A stretch of DNA of 64,000 nucleotides from an uncultured Poribacteria bacterium (GCA_951828385.1 OX639973.1:1978470-2042469); one strand, 5' to 3'; positions 44,002 through 53,317 are shown, counted from the first letter of the stretch. A program made the numbers and translations. The notes: generated by a model not told the origin, from the sequence alone.

Positions 44002-44358
44002 ATGCGGCGGTATCTGATAGACGAAAATATTTCTCCGAAATACCGTACGCAATTGCTCAACCATGAACCCTCACTAACGGTCTTGGCGGTTGGCGATGAA
44101 GGTGCTCCTCCGAAAAGTACACCAGACCCGGAAATCTTAGTGTGGTGTGAACAGAACCAATTTAACCTGATAACAAACAATCGAGACAGTATGCCTCAAC
44201 ATCTCTCTGACCATATCGCAGCAGGACACCATGTTCCCGGCATTTTCACGATTAATCGCAAGGTATCAATGGGATTGATCATTGATCAATTGCTGCTCAT
44301 CGCCGGTGCATCTGACGAAAATGAATATATGGACGAAATTAAATATCTACCACTTTAA
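44002..44358 (+). CDS. DUF5615 PIN-like protein
   Basis: A 118-residue PIN-like protein of the DUF5615 type: YLIDENISPKY (acidic D7, E8), VLAVGDEGAPPKSTPDPEIL, and FNLITNNRDSMPQHL (N59-N60-R61-D62). Such proteins are usually toxin-like nucleases paired with a DUF433 antitoxin; no DUF433 gene is present. It starts 2 bp after the TPR-PIN stop, so they are co-transcribed. A likely role is as a second nuclease or as a partner of the TPR-PIN protein; either is inference. Confidence 0.85.
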   Translation: MRRYLIDENISPKYRTQLLNHEPSLTVLAVGDEGAPPKSTPDPEILVWCEQNQFNLITNNRDSMPQHLSDHIAAGHHVPGIFTINRKVSMGLIIDQLLLIAGASDENEYMDEIKYLPL

Positions 44359-44500
44359 CAACGAACGCAAGTTAATGATGCCACCTGACTCCGCTCAATC
44401 GGCTTCATTCGCGAAAAACTGGCACCGCATAAGTTGAATCAGAGAGGATGCAATGGAGAAAGTAAATTTGCCAGCATCTTGAACAAGGAGAAAACAAACA

Positions 44501-47500
44501 ATGATTGATTGGTCAAAACTCAAGCCGTATCAAAATGATAAATACCGTAGTTTTGAAGAATTGTGTTATCAAATTGCCAAAGGGCTTTATGGGGAAAAGG
44601 GACGATTTACTTCTGTAGACGACAGTGGAGGCGGTGACGGCGTTGAATTCTACCTAACCTTCCCAAATGGCGACGAATGGGGTTGGCAAGCCAAGTTTTA
44701 CCATCCTCAAGAACGCCTCAGTTATAGTAATCGAAAACAATCCATCACTAATTCTCTGAAAAAAGCCTGTAAAATACATCCGCGTCTGAAAAAATGGATT
44801 TTGTGTACTCCAACCAATTTTACTACAAAAGAACAAGACTGGTTTAAAAACACACTCCCTCAGGCAATGCCCGAAAATATGAACGTTGAGTTTGAACATT
44901 GGGGAGATAGTGACTTCAACAACTGGTTGAGTCAACCGCGTTTTAGTGGAAAGTCACACTATTTCTTTGGTGAACTTGAACTTGATATGGACTGGTTTAA
45001 AAGGCAATTTGAAAAGCAGATGGCTGGTGTAGGTGATAAATTCGATTCGTCCTTGCATACCGAAACTGACGCAGATGCTGAAATTCACGCGCTTTTAGCC
45101 GATAAAGCATTCGGGCACCAAATCACTGAATGGATTGAAAAACTTGAGGAAGATCTTCCGGTTTTAAAGGAAGCAATTGATGATCTCAAACGTCCTATTC
45201 CAAATGAAATTGAGTGGGACGAAGCGGAAAAGTCAAAGGTCATTGGGGCTTCTGAATCACTTCAAGATGCCTTAGTGAATATAATTGACAAGTTTGAACA
45301 AGTCAGAAAGATCCTGGATAAACAGGAACTTACTGCAGCACAAGCCATAGACTGGGGAGCCGCGTTCGGTGAACTTCGCAAAGTTTTTGATAACTGTGAA
45401 GAAGTTACAATGGAATCTGGCATATCACAGATAAAGTACATTGGTGAACAAGAAAATGAAGAACAAAATGAAGAAGCTTTACGCAAGGCAAGCTCGATTA
45501 TTCATGGTCCGCGTAATCTTGTTGCTAGATTATTGGATAAATTTTTTCCATCTGTAATCTGGCGATGCGGACTTATCAACAAGTCGGATCTACATATCCT
45601 CGGGGATGCTGGAATTGGCAAAACTCATATCGCTTGTAATATCTGTGATGATCGATTGAAAAACGGATTACCCGCCCTATTTGTCCGCGGAAGTCTTTTT
45701 ACCACCGAGCAACCAATTGAAACGCAGTTACGGAACATTTTTGGGATCCCACCATCCTATGATTGGCACGACTTTTTGCAAGCATTATCGGCGGCTGCTG
45801 AAGCGTACCAGACCCATATTCCGTTGATAATTGATGGACTTAATGAATCTGTTCATAATGGCACTTTTTCAAAGGTATGGGAATTGGGACTAACAGGACT
45901 CGTTCAGGAGATCGCACAGGCAAAAAACCTTGTGTTAATTACAACATGTCGCGAGAGTTACAAAGAGACGATTTGGAAAGATGCCACTTCAAAAGAGTAC
46001 ATTTGGGAAAAGCTTATTTGGAAAGATAATGATTCGCCAAATTTGGTGTATGCTTCCGGTTTTGACACCGACGAAGTAAAGCAGGAAGCTATTGATAAGT
46101 ATTTTAACGCGTACAAGATTAAGGCGGATCTCACCTGGGCACCCTTGATGCAATTTGAACATCCTCTGCACCTTAAAATTTTCTGTGAAACTAAAAATCG
46201 CGAACGCAAGACTGAGGTACAAGTTTATGTAGGCGAACAAACGCTTTTTGAAGTTTTTGATAAATATTTGGAGCAATGCAACAAAGCAATATGTGATCGT
46301 CTGAATCGTCATCCAAAAACAATTATAGTTCAGTCTGCTTTAAACAAGATGGCGGCCCACTTGTGGCAAAATAGAAGTCGCGAGATTCCATTTGAAGAAC
46401 TGGTCCGCATTGTAGACGGTAAATCCCGTGAACATTTGGATTGGCAGTCATCAAAAACGCGTGCTATAGAAAGCGAAGGGTTGTTAGTTTATCGAGATTG
46501 GGTAGATGTCGGTGAAGTCATGCATTTTACCTACGACCTATTCGGTGGTTATCTGATTGCAAAATACTTGGTTGATCAAGCTGCTGACGATGTGCAAGCA
46601 TTTTTAAATAGTGAAGAGGCGGTTACATTACTGTTTGGTGAAGACTATCAAACCTTACATCCGATGCACGAAGACATCTGCGGGTGTCTGGCTGCACTTG
46701 TACCATCTGAAACAGGACATTTTCTGCACGAGCTTCCAGATAATAAAAAGACATTTGGTTTATCAATACGTGCTTTATTTGAAATTTCCCCAAAATATAT
46801 CAATCAAGATTGTATCAATCTGGTTACTCATCTCTTTGACCAATATCAGAAGAATCGCGATTTCTTTTTCAAGTCAGCAGAAACTACTGTAGGACATCCC
46901 AACCATCCGTTCAATGCTTCGTTCTGGTCAGAACGACTTTCGGCACTGTCTATGGCGGAACGGGACCTCAGTTGGACAGAGTATATCCGATATAACCGTT
47001 ATAGTTTTCGTAATCGTTATAGTTTTGAAGATATGGTGATACGCTTTGAGGAAACTTGCCAGAACCCACAAGACATATCTGCGCTTAGTGCGAAACATCT
47101 ACATCTTATGGCAGAATACATTATGTGGATTCTTACATCAACAGTCAGACCTTTGCGCGATCAAGCGACACGCGCACTTTATTGGTATGGACGGCGTTTC
47201 CCTCAAGAATTCTTTGGGTTGGTAATAAAGTCTTTCACAATTAACGACCCTTATGTTTCCGAGCGGATGTTAGCTGCAACTTATGGCATCGCTATGGCAC
47301 GGCAAAACGATTTTGAGGATACCAGTTTTGTAACTGAGGTGTTACCTTCGTATGGGAAACAATTGTATGAAGCTATGTTCAAGCCTGAGGCCTCGCATGC
47401 AACGACCCACATCTTAGCTCGCGATTACGCGAAACGAACAATTGACATCGCTTTAATACATCATCCTGACTTATTGACAGAGGATGAACGTGAACGCATC

Positions 47501-48964
47501 ACACCACCGTTTACAGATGGTGGAATTCGTGAGTGGGATGAAAGTGAAGATAGGAATAAAGGTGAACGTGAAAAAGGTCCCGCACCATTGCATCTGGATT
47601 TTGAGAACTATACACTTGGTCGTTTAGTAAAGGATAGAGGCAACTATGATTATGAACACGATGAATACAAACGTGTGAGAGCAAATATCTTCTGGCGAAT
47701 ATATGATTTGGGGTATTCCCTGGAAAGTTTCGGAAAAATTGATGATCGACTTATCGAAGAAAATTATAGGAAATATGGTCGATCAGCGGATGGACGCAAA
47801 ACAGATCGATATGGCAAAAAATACTCTTGGATAGCATTTTATGAACTTGCCGGATTTCGACAAGATAAGGGACTTTTATCAGATTATTATGATGACTTGC
47901 GTATTTTAGACGCAGATATTGATCCGAGTTTCCCTAATGGGCAACGAGAGTATAATTTCGTCACGGAAGATTTTTTAGGAGATCGAAAAGTATCTGCCGA
48001 AGAATGGATTTCCAAGACCGCTCCTCCAGATTTGACACCGTATTTGAAAATTGATAATCTCTGTGAAAAACAAGGGCCTTGGGTGCTTCTAGATGGGTAT
48101 ATAAGCCAGAAAGATGATCAAGCCAATCGTGATATGTTTTCTTTTTTACGCGGATTGATTGTAAAATCAGGAGAAGCAAATAAAATTGCTGAGATTTTGA
48201 AAAACCAAGAGGAAATAGATACGGACAGGATCCCATCAGGCCCAACAGATTGTCGGACTTATGCTGGGGAAGTACCGTGGTGTGATACATACCAAGAAAA
48301 CAGTTGGGAGGAAGTGTCATTAAAAACAGGGACAGTTTTAGTTCCTGAAGCGCAGCCAGTACTTCTACAGAACGGTGAACCCATATCTAACAAAGAGTTA
48401 CAAGAATTTTTAGACAGTATCAGGGATCTAATTGAATCAGAGGATCCTTTCGCCAAATTGTTAGGGTTCTGGGGTATAGATAGTATCGCGGATCTAATTG
48501 AAAGAGAGAATTGGGAAATGATTGAAGCACAATTACACGAGCGAGGCTTTGATCTGAAAATGGAAATGATTGAAGTTGAAAAGCCAGAATATCAAACATT
48601 TAAGATGTTAGTTCCAGTAAGAGAGAACTATTGGGAGGAATCCTGTAGTGTAGTGATTCCACACCGAACTGTACCATTACCACCGAGAGAGATCGCAGAA
48701 TATCTATGTTTATGTGGACAGCCTCAGAGTTTCGATCTTTTTGAAAAAGATGGTAGGCGTGCTTCAATAACCTTTCGATACGGCGAAAAATGGGGAGAGA
48801 CGCAACATTTCACATATTTAAGGCAAGATTTATTGGAACGCTATTTAGCAAAAATAGATGGAGAACTAATTTGGGTGATATGGGGAGAACAAAATGTAAT
48901 CCCTCGAGATAAAGATACTCCATATATACTTTTTCATGATGCAAAAGTATACCCCCAACCGTGA
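44501..48964 (+). CDS. Mrr-like nuclease-STAND NTPase (Avs-like)
   Basis: A 1487-residue protein. The N-terminal domain (about 15-160) is a PD-(D/E)XK Mrr-like nuclease: FEELCYQIAKGLYG (E19/E20), D46 in SGGGDGVEFY, Q63-A-K65 in GWQAKFY. A linker and coiled region (185-340) follows. A STAND-type P-loop ATPase begins near 365: Walker A GDAGIGKT (368-375), Walker B PLIIDGLNES (441-450), and VLITTCRESY. The remaining 900 residues have no named domain and would be the helical sensor. The layout matches antiviral STAND (Avs) proteins, where sensor binding of a phage protein releases the nuclease. AAGGAG precedes the ATG. Lies between hsdM and hsdS; AT-rich. Confidence 0.85.
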   Translation: MIDWSKLKPYQNDKYRSFEELCYQIAKGLYGEKGRFTSVDDSGGGDGVEFYLTFPNGDEWGWQAKFYHPQERLSYSNRKQSITNSLKKACKIHPRLKKWILCTPTNFTTKEQDWFKNTLPQAMPENMNVEFEHWGDSDFNNWLSQPRFSGKSHYFFGELELDMDWFKRQFEKQMAGVGDKFDSSLHTETDADAEIHALLADKAFGHQITEWIEKLEEDLPVLKEAIDDLKRPIPNEIEWDEAEKSKVIGASESLQDALVNIIDKFEQVRKILDKQELTAAQAIDWGAAFGELRKVFDNCEEVTMESGISQIKYIGEQENEEQNEEALRKASSIIHGPRNLVARLLDKFFPSVIWRCGLINKSDLHILGDAGIGKTHIACNICDDRLKNGLPALFVRGSLFTTEQPIETQLRNIFGIPPSYDWHDFLQALSAAAEAYQTHIPLIIDGLNESVHNGTFSKVWELGLTGLVQEIAQAKNLVLITTCRESYKETIWKDATSKEYIWEKLIWKDNDSPNLVYASGFDTDEVKQEAIDKYFNAYKIKADLTWAPLMQFEHPLHLKIFCETKNRERKTEVQVYVGEQTLFEVFDKYLEQCNKAICDRLNRHPKTIIVQSALNKMAAHLWQNRSREIPFEELVRIVDGKSREHLDWQSSKTRAIESEGLLVYRDWVDVGEVMHFTYDLFGGYLIAKYLVDQAADDVQAFLNSEEAVTLLFGEDYQTLHPMHEDICGCLAALVPSETGHFLHELPDNKKTFGLSIRALFEISPKYINQDCINLVTHLFDQYQKNRDFFFKSAETTVGHPNHPFNASFWSERLSALSMAERDLSWTEYIRYNRYSFRNRYSFEDMVIRFEETCQNPQDISALSAKHLHLMAEYIMWILTSTVRPLRDQATRALYWYGRRFPQEFFGLVIKSFTINDPYVSERMLAATYGIAMARQNDFEDTSFVTEVLPSYGKQLYEAMFKPEASHATTHILARDYAKRTIDIALIHHPDLLTEDERERITPPFTDGGIREWDESEDRNKGEREKGPAPLHLDFENYTLGRLVKDRGNYDYEHDEYKRVRANIFWRIYDLGYSLESFGKIDDRLIEENYRKYGRSADGRKTDRYGKKYSWIAFYELAGFRQDKGLLSDYYDDLRILDADIDPSFPNGQREYNFVTEDFLGDRKVSAEEWISKTAPPDLTPYLKIDNLCEKQGPWVLLDGYISQKDDQANRDMFSFLRGLIVKSGEANKIAEILKNQEEIDTDRIPSGPTDCRTYAGEVPWCDTYQENSWEEVSLKTGTVLVPEAQPVLLQNGEPISNKELQEFLDSIRDLIESEDPFAKLLGFWGIDSIADLIERENWEMIEAQLHERGFDLKMEMIEVEKPEYQTFKMLVPVRENYWEESCSVVIPHRTVPLPPREIAEYLCLCGQPQSFDLFEKDGRRASITFRYGEKWGETQHFTYLRQDLLERYLAKIDGELIWVIWGEQNVIPRDKDTPYILFHDAKVYPQP

Positions 48965-49066
48965 ATTCGCCTTCAAAGCGGAGACTACAAAGATAGACGA
49001 TCTATTCTCACTTCAGATTTTTTTAATTAACCACACACCTATTGAACTAAACGCGGAAAGACTACA

Positions 49067-50362
49067 ATGAACGACATAAATTTACCAGAATATTGGGAAG
49101 TGATAAAACTATCAAATCCGCAGCTATTCAGTTTTGAGAATGGTATTTGGAAAGGGAAAAAAGAACCTTTTAAGGAGTGTGCTGTTGTAAGAAATACTAA
49201 TTTCACCAGCGATGGATACCTTGACTTAACAGATGTAGCAGTTTTGCCTATAGAACAGCGGCACTTAACGAAAAAAAGCCTGAAATGGGGTGATATAATT
49301 ATTGAACGTTCTGGTGGGGGTCCTGAACAACCCGTTGGTCGAGTCGTGTTTTTTGACCTCAATGATGGAACATACTGTTTTAGTAATTTCACAAGTCGCT
49401 TGAGAGTAATTGATAAGAACACAATACACCCTATTTTCCTTTTCTTCTACCTTCTATATTTTCACGCTTCAGGGCAAACCAGAAAACTACAAAAAAGGAC
49501 AACTGGAATAAGAAATCTAATTTTCGGAGATTACAAAGAATCCAGAGTTCCCCTTCCCCCGCTTCCTGAACAACGCGCCATTGCCCACGTCTTACACACA
49601 ATCCAAGAAGCAAAGTTCACCCGACAACGCGAGATCGCATTAGAGCGAGAACGCAAAGCAGCGTTGATGGATTTTCTCTTTTCACACGGCGCAATGGATG
49701 AACCCCGCAAGCAGACAGAGATTGGCGAGATACCTGAGAGTTGGAATATTATACAGTTTGGAGAAGCAGTTATATTTACAAAGAAACCGAGGGACTTACG
49801 ATATTCAGAATACGATAAAATTCCGTTTGTGCCGATGGAATTGATTCCAATCGCCAAACTATCTTCTGAAGAATTCATCCTCAAAACAAACGATGAACTA
49901 AAGAGCGGAACCTATTTTGAGCCTGACGATATTCTCCTTCCTAAAATTACACCATCTTTTGAAAATGGGAAACAGTGTATCATCAAGAAGTTGCCAACGC
50001 CATTCGGTATTGCAACAACTGAAGTAATTCCAATTCGGGAGGTGGAAGGTGTTAGTGATATATCCTATCTTTTCTACTACCTATTGCTTCCTAACGTTCG
50101 GATTTCGCTTGCAGGAAAAATGCAAGGCACGACCGGACGGCAGCGATTAAGTAAAGACGCGCTGGTTAACTTGCAAATACCTCTCCCGCCACTCCCCGAA
50201 CAACGCGCCATTGCTGCCGTGTTCCAAGCGATTGATAAAAAAACAGCAGCCCTTGAACAGGAAGCAGCACATCTGGACGAACTCTTCCACGCCATGCTTG
50301 ATGAACTCATGACAGGGCAACGGTCTGCTGTGCCACTAATTGAGGCCGGATTTTCGAGTTAA
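49067..50362 (+). CDS. hsdS: Type I restriction-modification specificity subunit HsdS
   Basis: A 431-residue specificity subunit with two target-recognition domains (about 5-155 and 215-370). Each is followed by the conserved PLPPLPEQRAIA and a helical spacer (KFTRQREIALERERKAALMD; KKTAALEQEAAHLDELFHAM). Each target domain would read one half of a bipartite site. The two conserved segments share 17 identical bases (49568-49584, 50198-50214), a place for domain-swapping recombination. The target domains look AT-richer than the spacers. It follows the STAND gene by 102 bp instead of hsdM. Confidence 0.95.
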   Translation: MNDINLPEYWEVIKLSNPQLFSFENGIWKGKKEPFKECAVVRNTNFTSDGYLDLTDVAVLPIEQRHLTKKSLKWGDIIIERSGGGPEQPVGRVVFFDLNDGTYCFSNFTSRLRVIDKNTIHPIFLFFYLLYFHASGQTRKLQKRTTGIRNLIFGDYKESRVPLPPLPEQRAIAHVLHTIQEAKFTRQREIALERERKAALMDFLFSHGAMDEPRKQTEIGEIPESWNIIQFGEAVIFTKKPRDLRYSEYDKIPFVPMELIPIAKLSSEEFILKTNDELKSGTYFEPDDILLPKITPSFENGKQCIIKKLPTPFGIATTEVIPIREVEGVSDISYLFYYLLLPNVRISLAGKMQGTTGRQRLSKDALVNLQIPLPPLPEQRAIAAVFQAIDKKTAALEQEAAHLDELFHAMLDELMTGQRSAVPLIEAGFSS

Positions 50363-50398
50363 CAGATAGGGTGACGCGTTCTAATCACCTTGTATACA

Positions 50399-50471
50399 AG
50401 CCCCAGCGGGGCGGAATGTTTATAGAACACGGGTAAACAACTCCTCTTTAGCCCCAGCGGGGCGATATGTG
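50399..50471 (+). repeat. Left bracket: two AGCCCCAGCGGGGC hairpins
   Basis: Outer hairpin unit 50399-50427 (AGCCCCAGCGGGGC then GGAATGTTTATAGAA) and inner unit 50444-50471 (CTCTTTAGCCCCAGCGGGGC then GATATGTG). Both recur in reverse orientation and mirrored order after the small gene, at 51096-51124 and 51051-51077. Confidence 0.85.
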
Positions 50472-50613
50472 CCGACATTCTGGCAAAATTTTTACACCTA
50501 AGATTTGGCTATTTAACATCGCGTGTTGTATCATAATAGGTAACCCAGAAGGGCGTTTATACAAATTCTAATATGTTATACTCACCGAAATATAGAGTAT
50601 GGAGGATATGATA

Positions 50614-51018
50614 GTGGCGCGAGCAAAAATGAAACGAAAAGTAGAAACTTTCATTGAAGAAGGTAAAAATGGAGGTATTTATCGTAAAATAGATGCATCC
50701 GAATCCACCTTCTCAAAGATTGCCAAAATCACTAAATGGCGTTCAGAAGTGGACTTAGAGATAGTATCAGTGAATACATTTGACGGACCTGCATCTGCTA
50801 CCGGTCACAAGAAGCAGATGATTTCTGTAACAGGCACAACAGATGATTCAATTGGCAAAGGGGACGAAGTTGTGTTAAGATTGCGTTCACTTGACTACAT
50901 TACGCAGGATTTTCAAGGTTCTGTTGATTCTATTGATTATCATCCTACAACCAATGGGTCAAAGTTTTTCAGGGCTATTATCTATGTGAATAAGGCTGTC
51001 ACAACTAAAGCATCCTAA
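50614..51018 (+). CDS. Orphan small protein inside inverted-repeat bracket
   Basis: A 134-residue protein if started at the GTG at 50614, which has GGAGG at 50601-50605 with normal spacing. An in-frame ATG at 50599 gives 139 residues but lacks a ribosome site. It has a basic N-terminus (ARAKMKRKVETFIEEGKNG) and a beta-rich body with TKWRSEVDLEIVSVNTFDGP, VTGTTDDSIGKGDEVVLRLR. No family is recognised, and no membrane segment. It is bracketed by perfect 29-bp and near-perfect inner inverted repeats, between hsdS and the insertion sequence. Confidence 0.6.
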   Translation: MARAKMKRKVETFIEEGKNGGIYRKIDASESTFSKIAKITKWRSEVDLEIVSVNTFDGPASATGHKKQMISVTGTTDDSIGKGDEVVLRLRSLDYITQDFQGSVDSIDYHPTTNGSKFFRAIIYVNKAVTTKAS

Positions 51019-51050
51019 TTATGCTAAACTTTGGACAATTTTAAGCGATA

Positions 51051-51124
51051 CACATTTCGCCCCTCTGGGGCTAAGAGGGTGTTGGTTTGCCGCGTTTCTA
51101 TAAACATTCCGCCCCGCTGGGGCT
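51051..51124 (-). repeat. Right bracket: mirrored GCCCC hairpins
   Basis: 51096-51124 is the exact reverse complement of 50399-50427 (29 of 29). 51051-51077 is the near-exact reverse complement of 50444-50471, with the hairpin loop changed from AGC to AGA. Together with the left bracket they form nested inverted repeats around the orphan gene. Confidence 0.85.
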
Positions 51125-51295
51125 GCCGTTTGGTATATCCGAGTTTATTTTTTTCTGAGTTGCGTTTGCGTGAGAAACTTTGAGAAAAACCAGAAATAGT
51201 AATAATGTCCGATGCGCTTAGGAAACCGCATCTACCGGTCCTGGGTCTTCAAAATATGTGTAAAAAATGCAAAACCGGATAACTTTGTCAGATAT

Positions 51296-52642
51296 CAGGG
51301 CCATTTAGTTTTAAGATTTGTCATAAGATGAGGTTAACTGCGAGTTTAGGTTCTGAAGCGAAAAGTCTCAATGTTTCAGCGATTTTTGTATATCCGTTAA
51401 AGCGTAAGACCGACATGGCAGTGTTGCGTAAGGCTGCCATAACGTGAGGCATACTTCCCGTTCTTGCTTGTGAAGCATCTTCACAGAATGCTGTGTCTCG
51501 GACCCAATGGACTTTGTTCTCTATAGTCCAATGTCCACGCTGGAGTTTGATCAAATCTTTTGCGGAGGCGACTTCGGGTGAGAGACTCGTTATACAATAC
51601 TGTGTATGACGGCTGACTTCACCTGTTTTGGTATTTTCTCTATGAGTTTTGTAGCGATAAACCTGTGCGATCCCTGGCCAGTTGATGTAATCTGTCAACA
51701 CTGTGCTTGCTGTAACCGTGCGCGTTATGATACACCCGCGTGCTTTTTGAACATCGGTATGTGTATCAAGATGTGCGCCTTCTTCGGTGTGTAGGCTCTC
51801 AAAGCGTCGCTTTTCAACTTCGGGTGTGTCTGTCTCGGAGAGGGGTTCAAAGAGTTGACGAATATCCTCATACATCTGTTTGTGATTCTCTTTGACGGGC
51901 AGTGCGTAATCTGCCTTATTTTCAAGCACTTCTTCACAAAAGGTTTTCTGTGTCAAAAGCGCATCAGTTGTCACAACTTTGCCAATGACATCAAACGCTT
52001 TGAGGAGTTGCGTTGAGATCGGGATCTCATTCGTTTTTCCATCAACGGCACATTCTGCCAGCACAATACCTGTCTCATGAGACACAGCGGCGAGTAAATG
52101 TGTGCGGAACCCGGTCTCTGGGTCTTTAGAACCACATAACTCTTTACCATCAATGGCAATACCCTCTAAACCCTTGGTTTTCAAAACTTGAAAGTCTTCA
52201 AGTTTTGAAAACACCCATTTCGTTAGGGAGGCTTCGAGACTCACGACATCAAGACGCTTCAAGAGATTATGGATCGTCGCGGCACACGGGGGCTTCGCAG
52301 ACCTGAAACCTAATGCTTTCGCCAACTCAGGTTGGTTTCGTGCCCAAGTCGCTATGGAAGTATACCCTTTATGATTCGCAAGTAGACCGATGACGATCAA
52401 AGCAAGAATAGAGTTCAAAGGGTGACGTTTGCCTTTTTTATGGCGAGGATCCAGCACTTCTGCTAATATATCAAGTAAGTGGCAAGAGGAACTGCTTGTC
52501 ATGATTCACCTCAAAAAATATGGTCATTTTTTACGGTGAAGTATAGCAGATGCAGCCTGAAAAGTCACGCTGCATCTGTTTACATCAAAATATTAACAGA
52601 TGTGAAAAATACTGCCGAAAAACCGAAAACTAAATGGCCCTG
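51296..52642 (-). mobile_element. ISAs1-family insertion sequence, 1347 bp, with target duplication
   Basis: Terminal inverted repeats CAGGGCCATTTAGTTTT (51296-51312 and complement at 52626-52642) are perfect over 17 bp. The 10 bases TGTCAGATAT occur directly before (51286-51295) and directly after (52643-52652) the element, an intact target duplication of the size usual for ISAs1. One transposase gene fills it. The insertion is therefore recent and complete. It lies upstream of the Uma2 promoter. Confidence 0.95.
51321..52502 (-). CDS. ISAs1-family DDE transposase
   Basis: A 393-residue transposase. The N-terminal region (DPRHKKGKRHPLNSILALIV) is typical of ISAs1/H-repeat proteins. Catalytic residues fit D118 (GIAIDGKELCGS), D180 (VVTTDALLTQK) and E328 (GHWTIENKVHWVRD). 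The frame is intact at full family length, so the element may still be active. Confidence 0.95.
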   Translation of the reverse strand: MTSSSSCHLLDILAEVLDPRHKKGKRHPLNSILALIVIGLLANHKGYTSIATWARNQPELAKALGFRSAKPPCAATIHNLLKRLDVVSLEASLTKWVFSKLEDFQVLKTKGLEGIAIDGKELCGSKDPETGFRTHLLAAVSHETGIVLAECAVDGKTNEIPISTQLLKAFDVIGKVVTTDALLTQKTFCEEVLENKADYALPVKENHKQMYEDIRQLFEPLSETDTPEVEKRRFESLHTEEGAHLDTHTDVQKARGCIITRTVTASTVLTDYINWPGIAQVYRYKTHRENTKTGEVSRHTQYCITSLSPEVASAKDLIKLQRGHWTIENKVHWVRDTAFCEDASQARTGSMPHVMAALRNTAMSVLRFNGYTKIAETLRLFASEPKLAVNLIL

Positions 52643-52661
52643 TGTCAGATATCGCAGCAGG

Positions 52662-52690
52662 TTGCAATCTTGGCGATAATATGCTAAAAT
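52662..52690 (+). promoter_or_regulatory. Probable promoter for Uma2 gene
   Basis: TTGCAA (52662-52667), 17-bp spacer, TAAAAT (52685-52690) with TATGC extended -10. The segment ATATGCTAAAATGTTG (52679-52694) differs at one base from 39549-39564 in the TPR-PIN promoter. It begins 10 bp after the insertion-sequence target duplication, so the IS sits just upstream of the -35. Confidence 0.6.
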
Positions 52691-52741
52691 GTTGTCAAGT
52701 ACTTCATCTTAATAACAGAAGGCTTAATTTCGGAGACACGC

Positions 52742-53317
52742 ATGTCATCTATTGCAGCCGACACCTACATTACCCCCGAGGCATACCTCGCTTCGGAACG
52801 CCGGGGAAAATATAAAAGCGAATACATCCACGGAGAAGTCCTTGCAATGTCCGGGGCAAGTCGCGCACATAATATAATCACTGTGGATATAACCACTGAG
52901 TTAAATATCCAATTAAGACCACGCGGTTGTGAAATCTACAGCGGCGATATGCGCGTGCAAACCAGTCGGACAGGGTCCTACTTCTACCCAGATGTTGTCG
53001 TTGTTTGCGATGAACCTCGTTTTGAGGATAACGTTTTTGACACGCTCCTCAACCCTATCGTTATTGTAGAGGTACTTTCACCGTCAACGGAAGTTTATGA
53101 CAAAGGCGAGAAATTTGCGCACTATCAAGAACTCACCTCTTTACGAGAATATGTGCTTGTTTCACAGGACAGGATTCGTGTCGAGCATTATCACCTTATG
53201 GGGACACAGTGGGTAGGTAAGGAGTTTCACAGGTCTGAAGATGTGCTGCTGCTCGATTCCATTGAATGTAAACTCCCTTTGCGGGATATCTACACCCGCA
53301 TCACATTCTCTGATTAA
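52742..53317 (+). CDS. Uma2-family endonuclease-like protein
   Basis: A 191-residue Uma2 (DUF820) protein with the PD-(D/E)XK fold. Visible residues: E32 in YIHGEVLAMSG, D84 in YFYPDVVVVCDEP, E110 in PIVIVEVLSPST, and K121/K124 in YDKGEKFAHYQ. The family is very common in cyanobacteria and in multicellular-lifestyle or symbiotic bacteria. It is presumed nucleolytic, but its function is unproven. It lies 40 bp upstream of hsdR on the same strand and may be transcribed with it. Confidence 0.9.
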   Translation: MSSIAADTYITPEAYLASERRGKYKSEYIHGEVLAMSGASRAHNIITVDITTELNIQLRPRGCEIYSGDMRVQTSRTGSYFYPDVVVVCDEPRFEDNVFDTLLNPIVIVEVLSPSTEVYDKGEKFAHYQELTSLREYVLVSQDRIRVEHYHLMGTQWVGKEFHRSEDVLLLDSIECKLPLRDIYTRITFSD

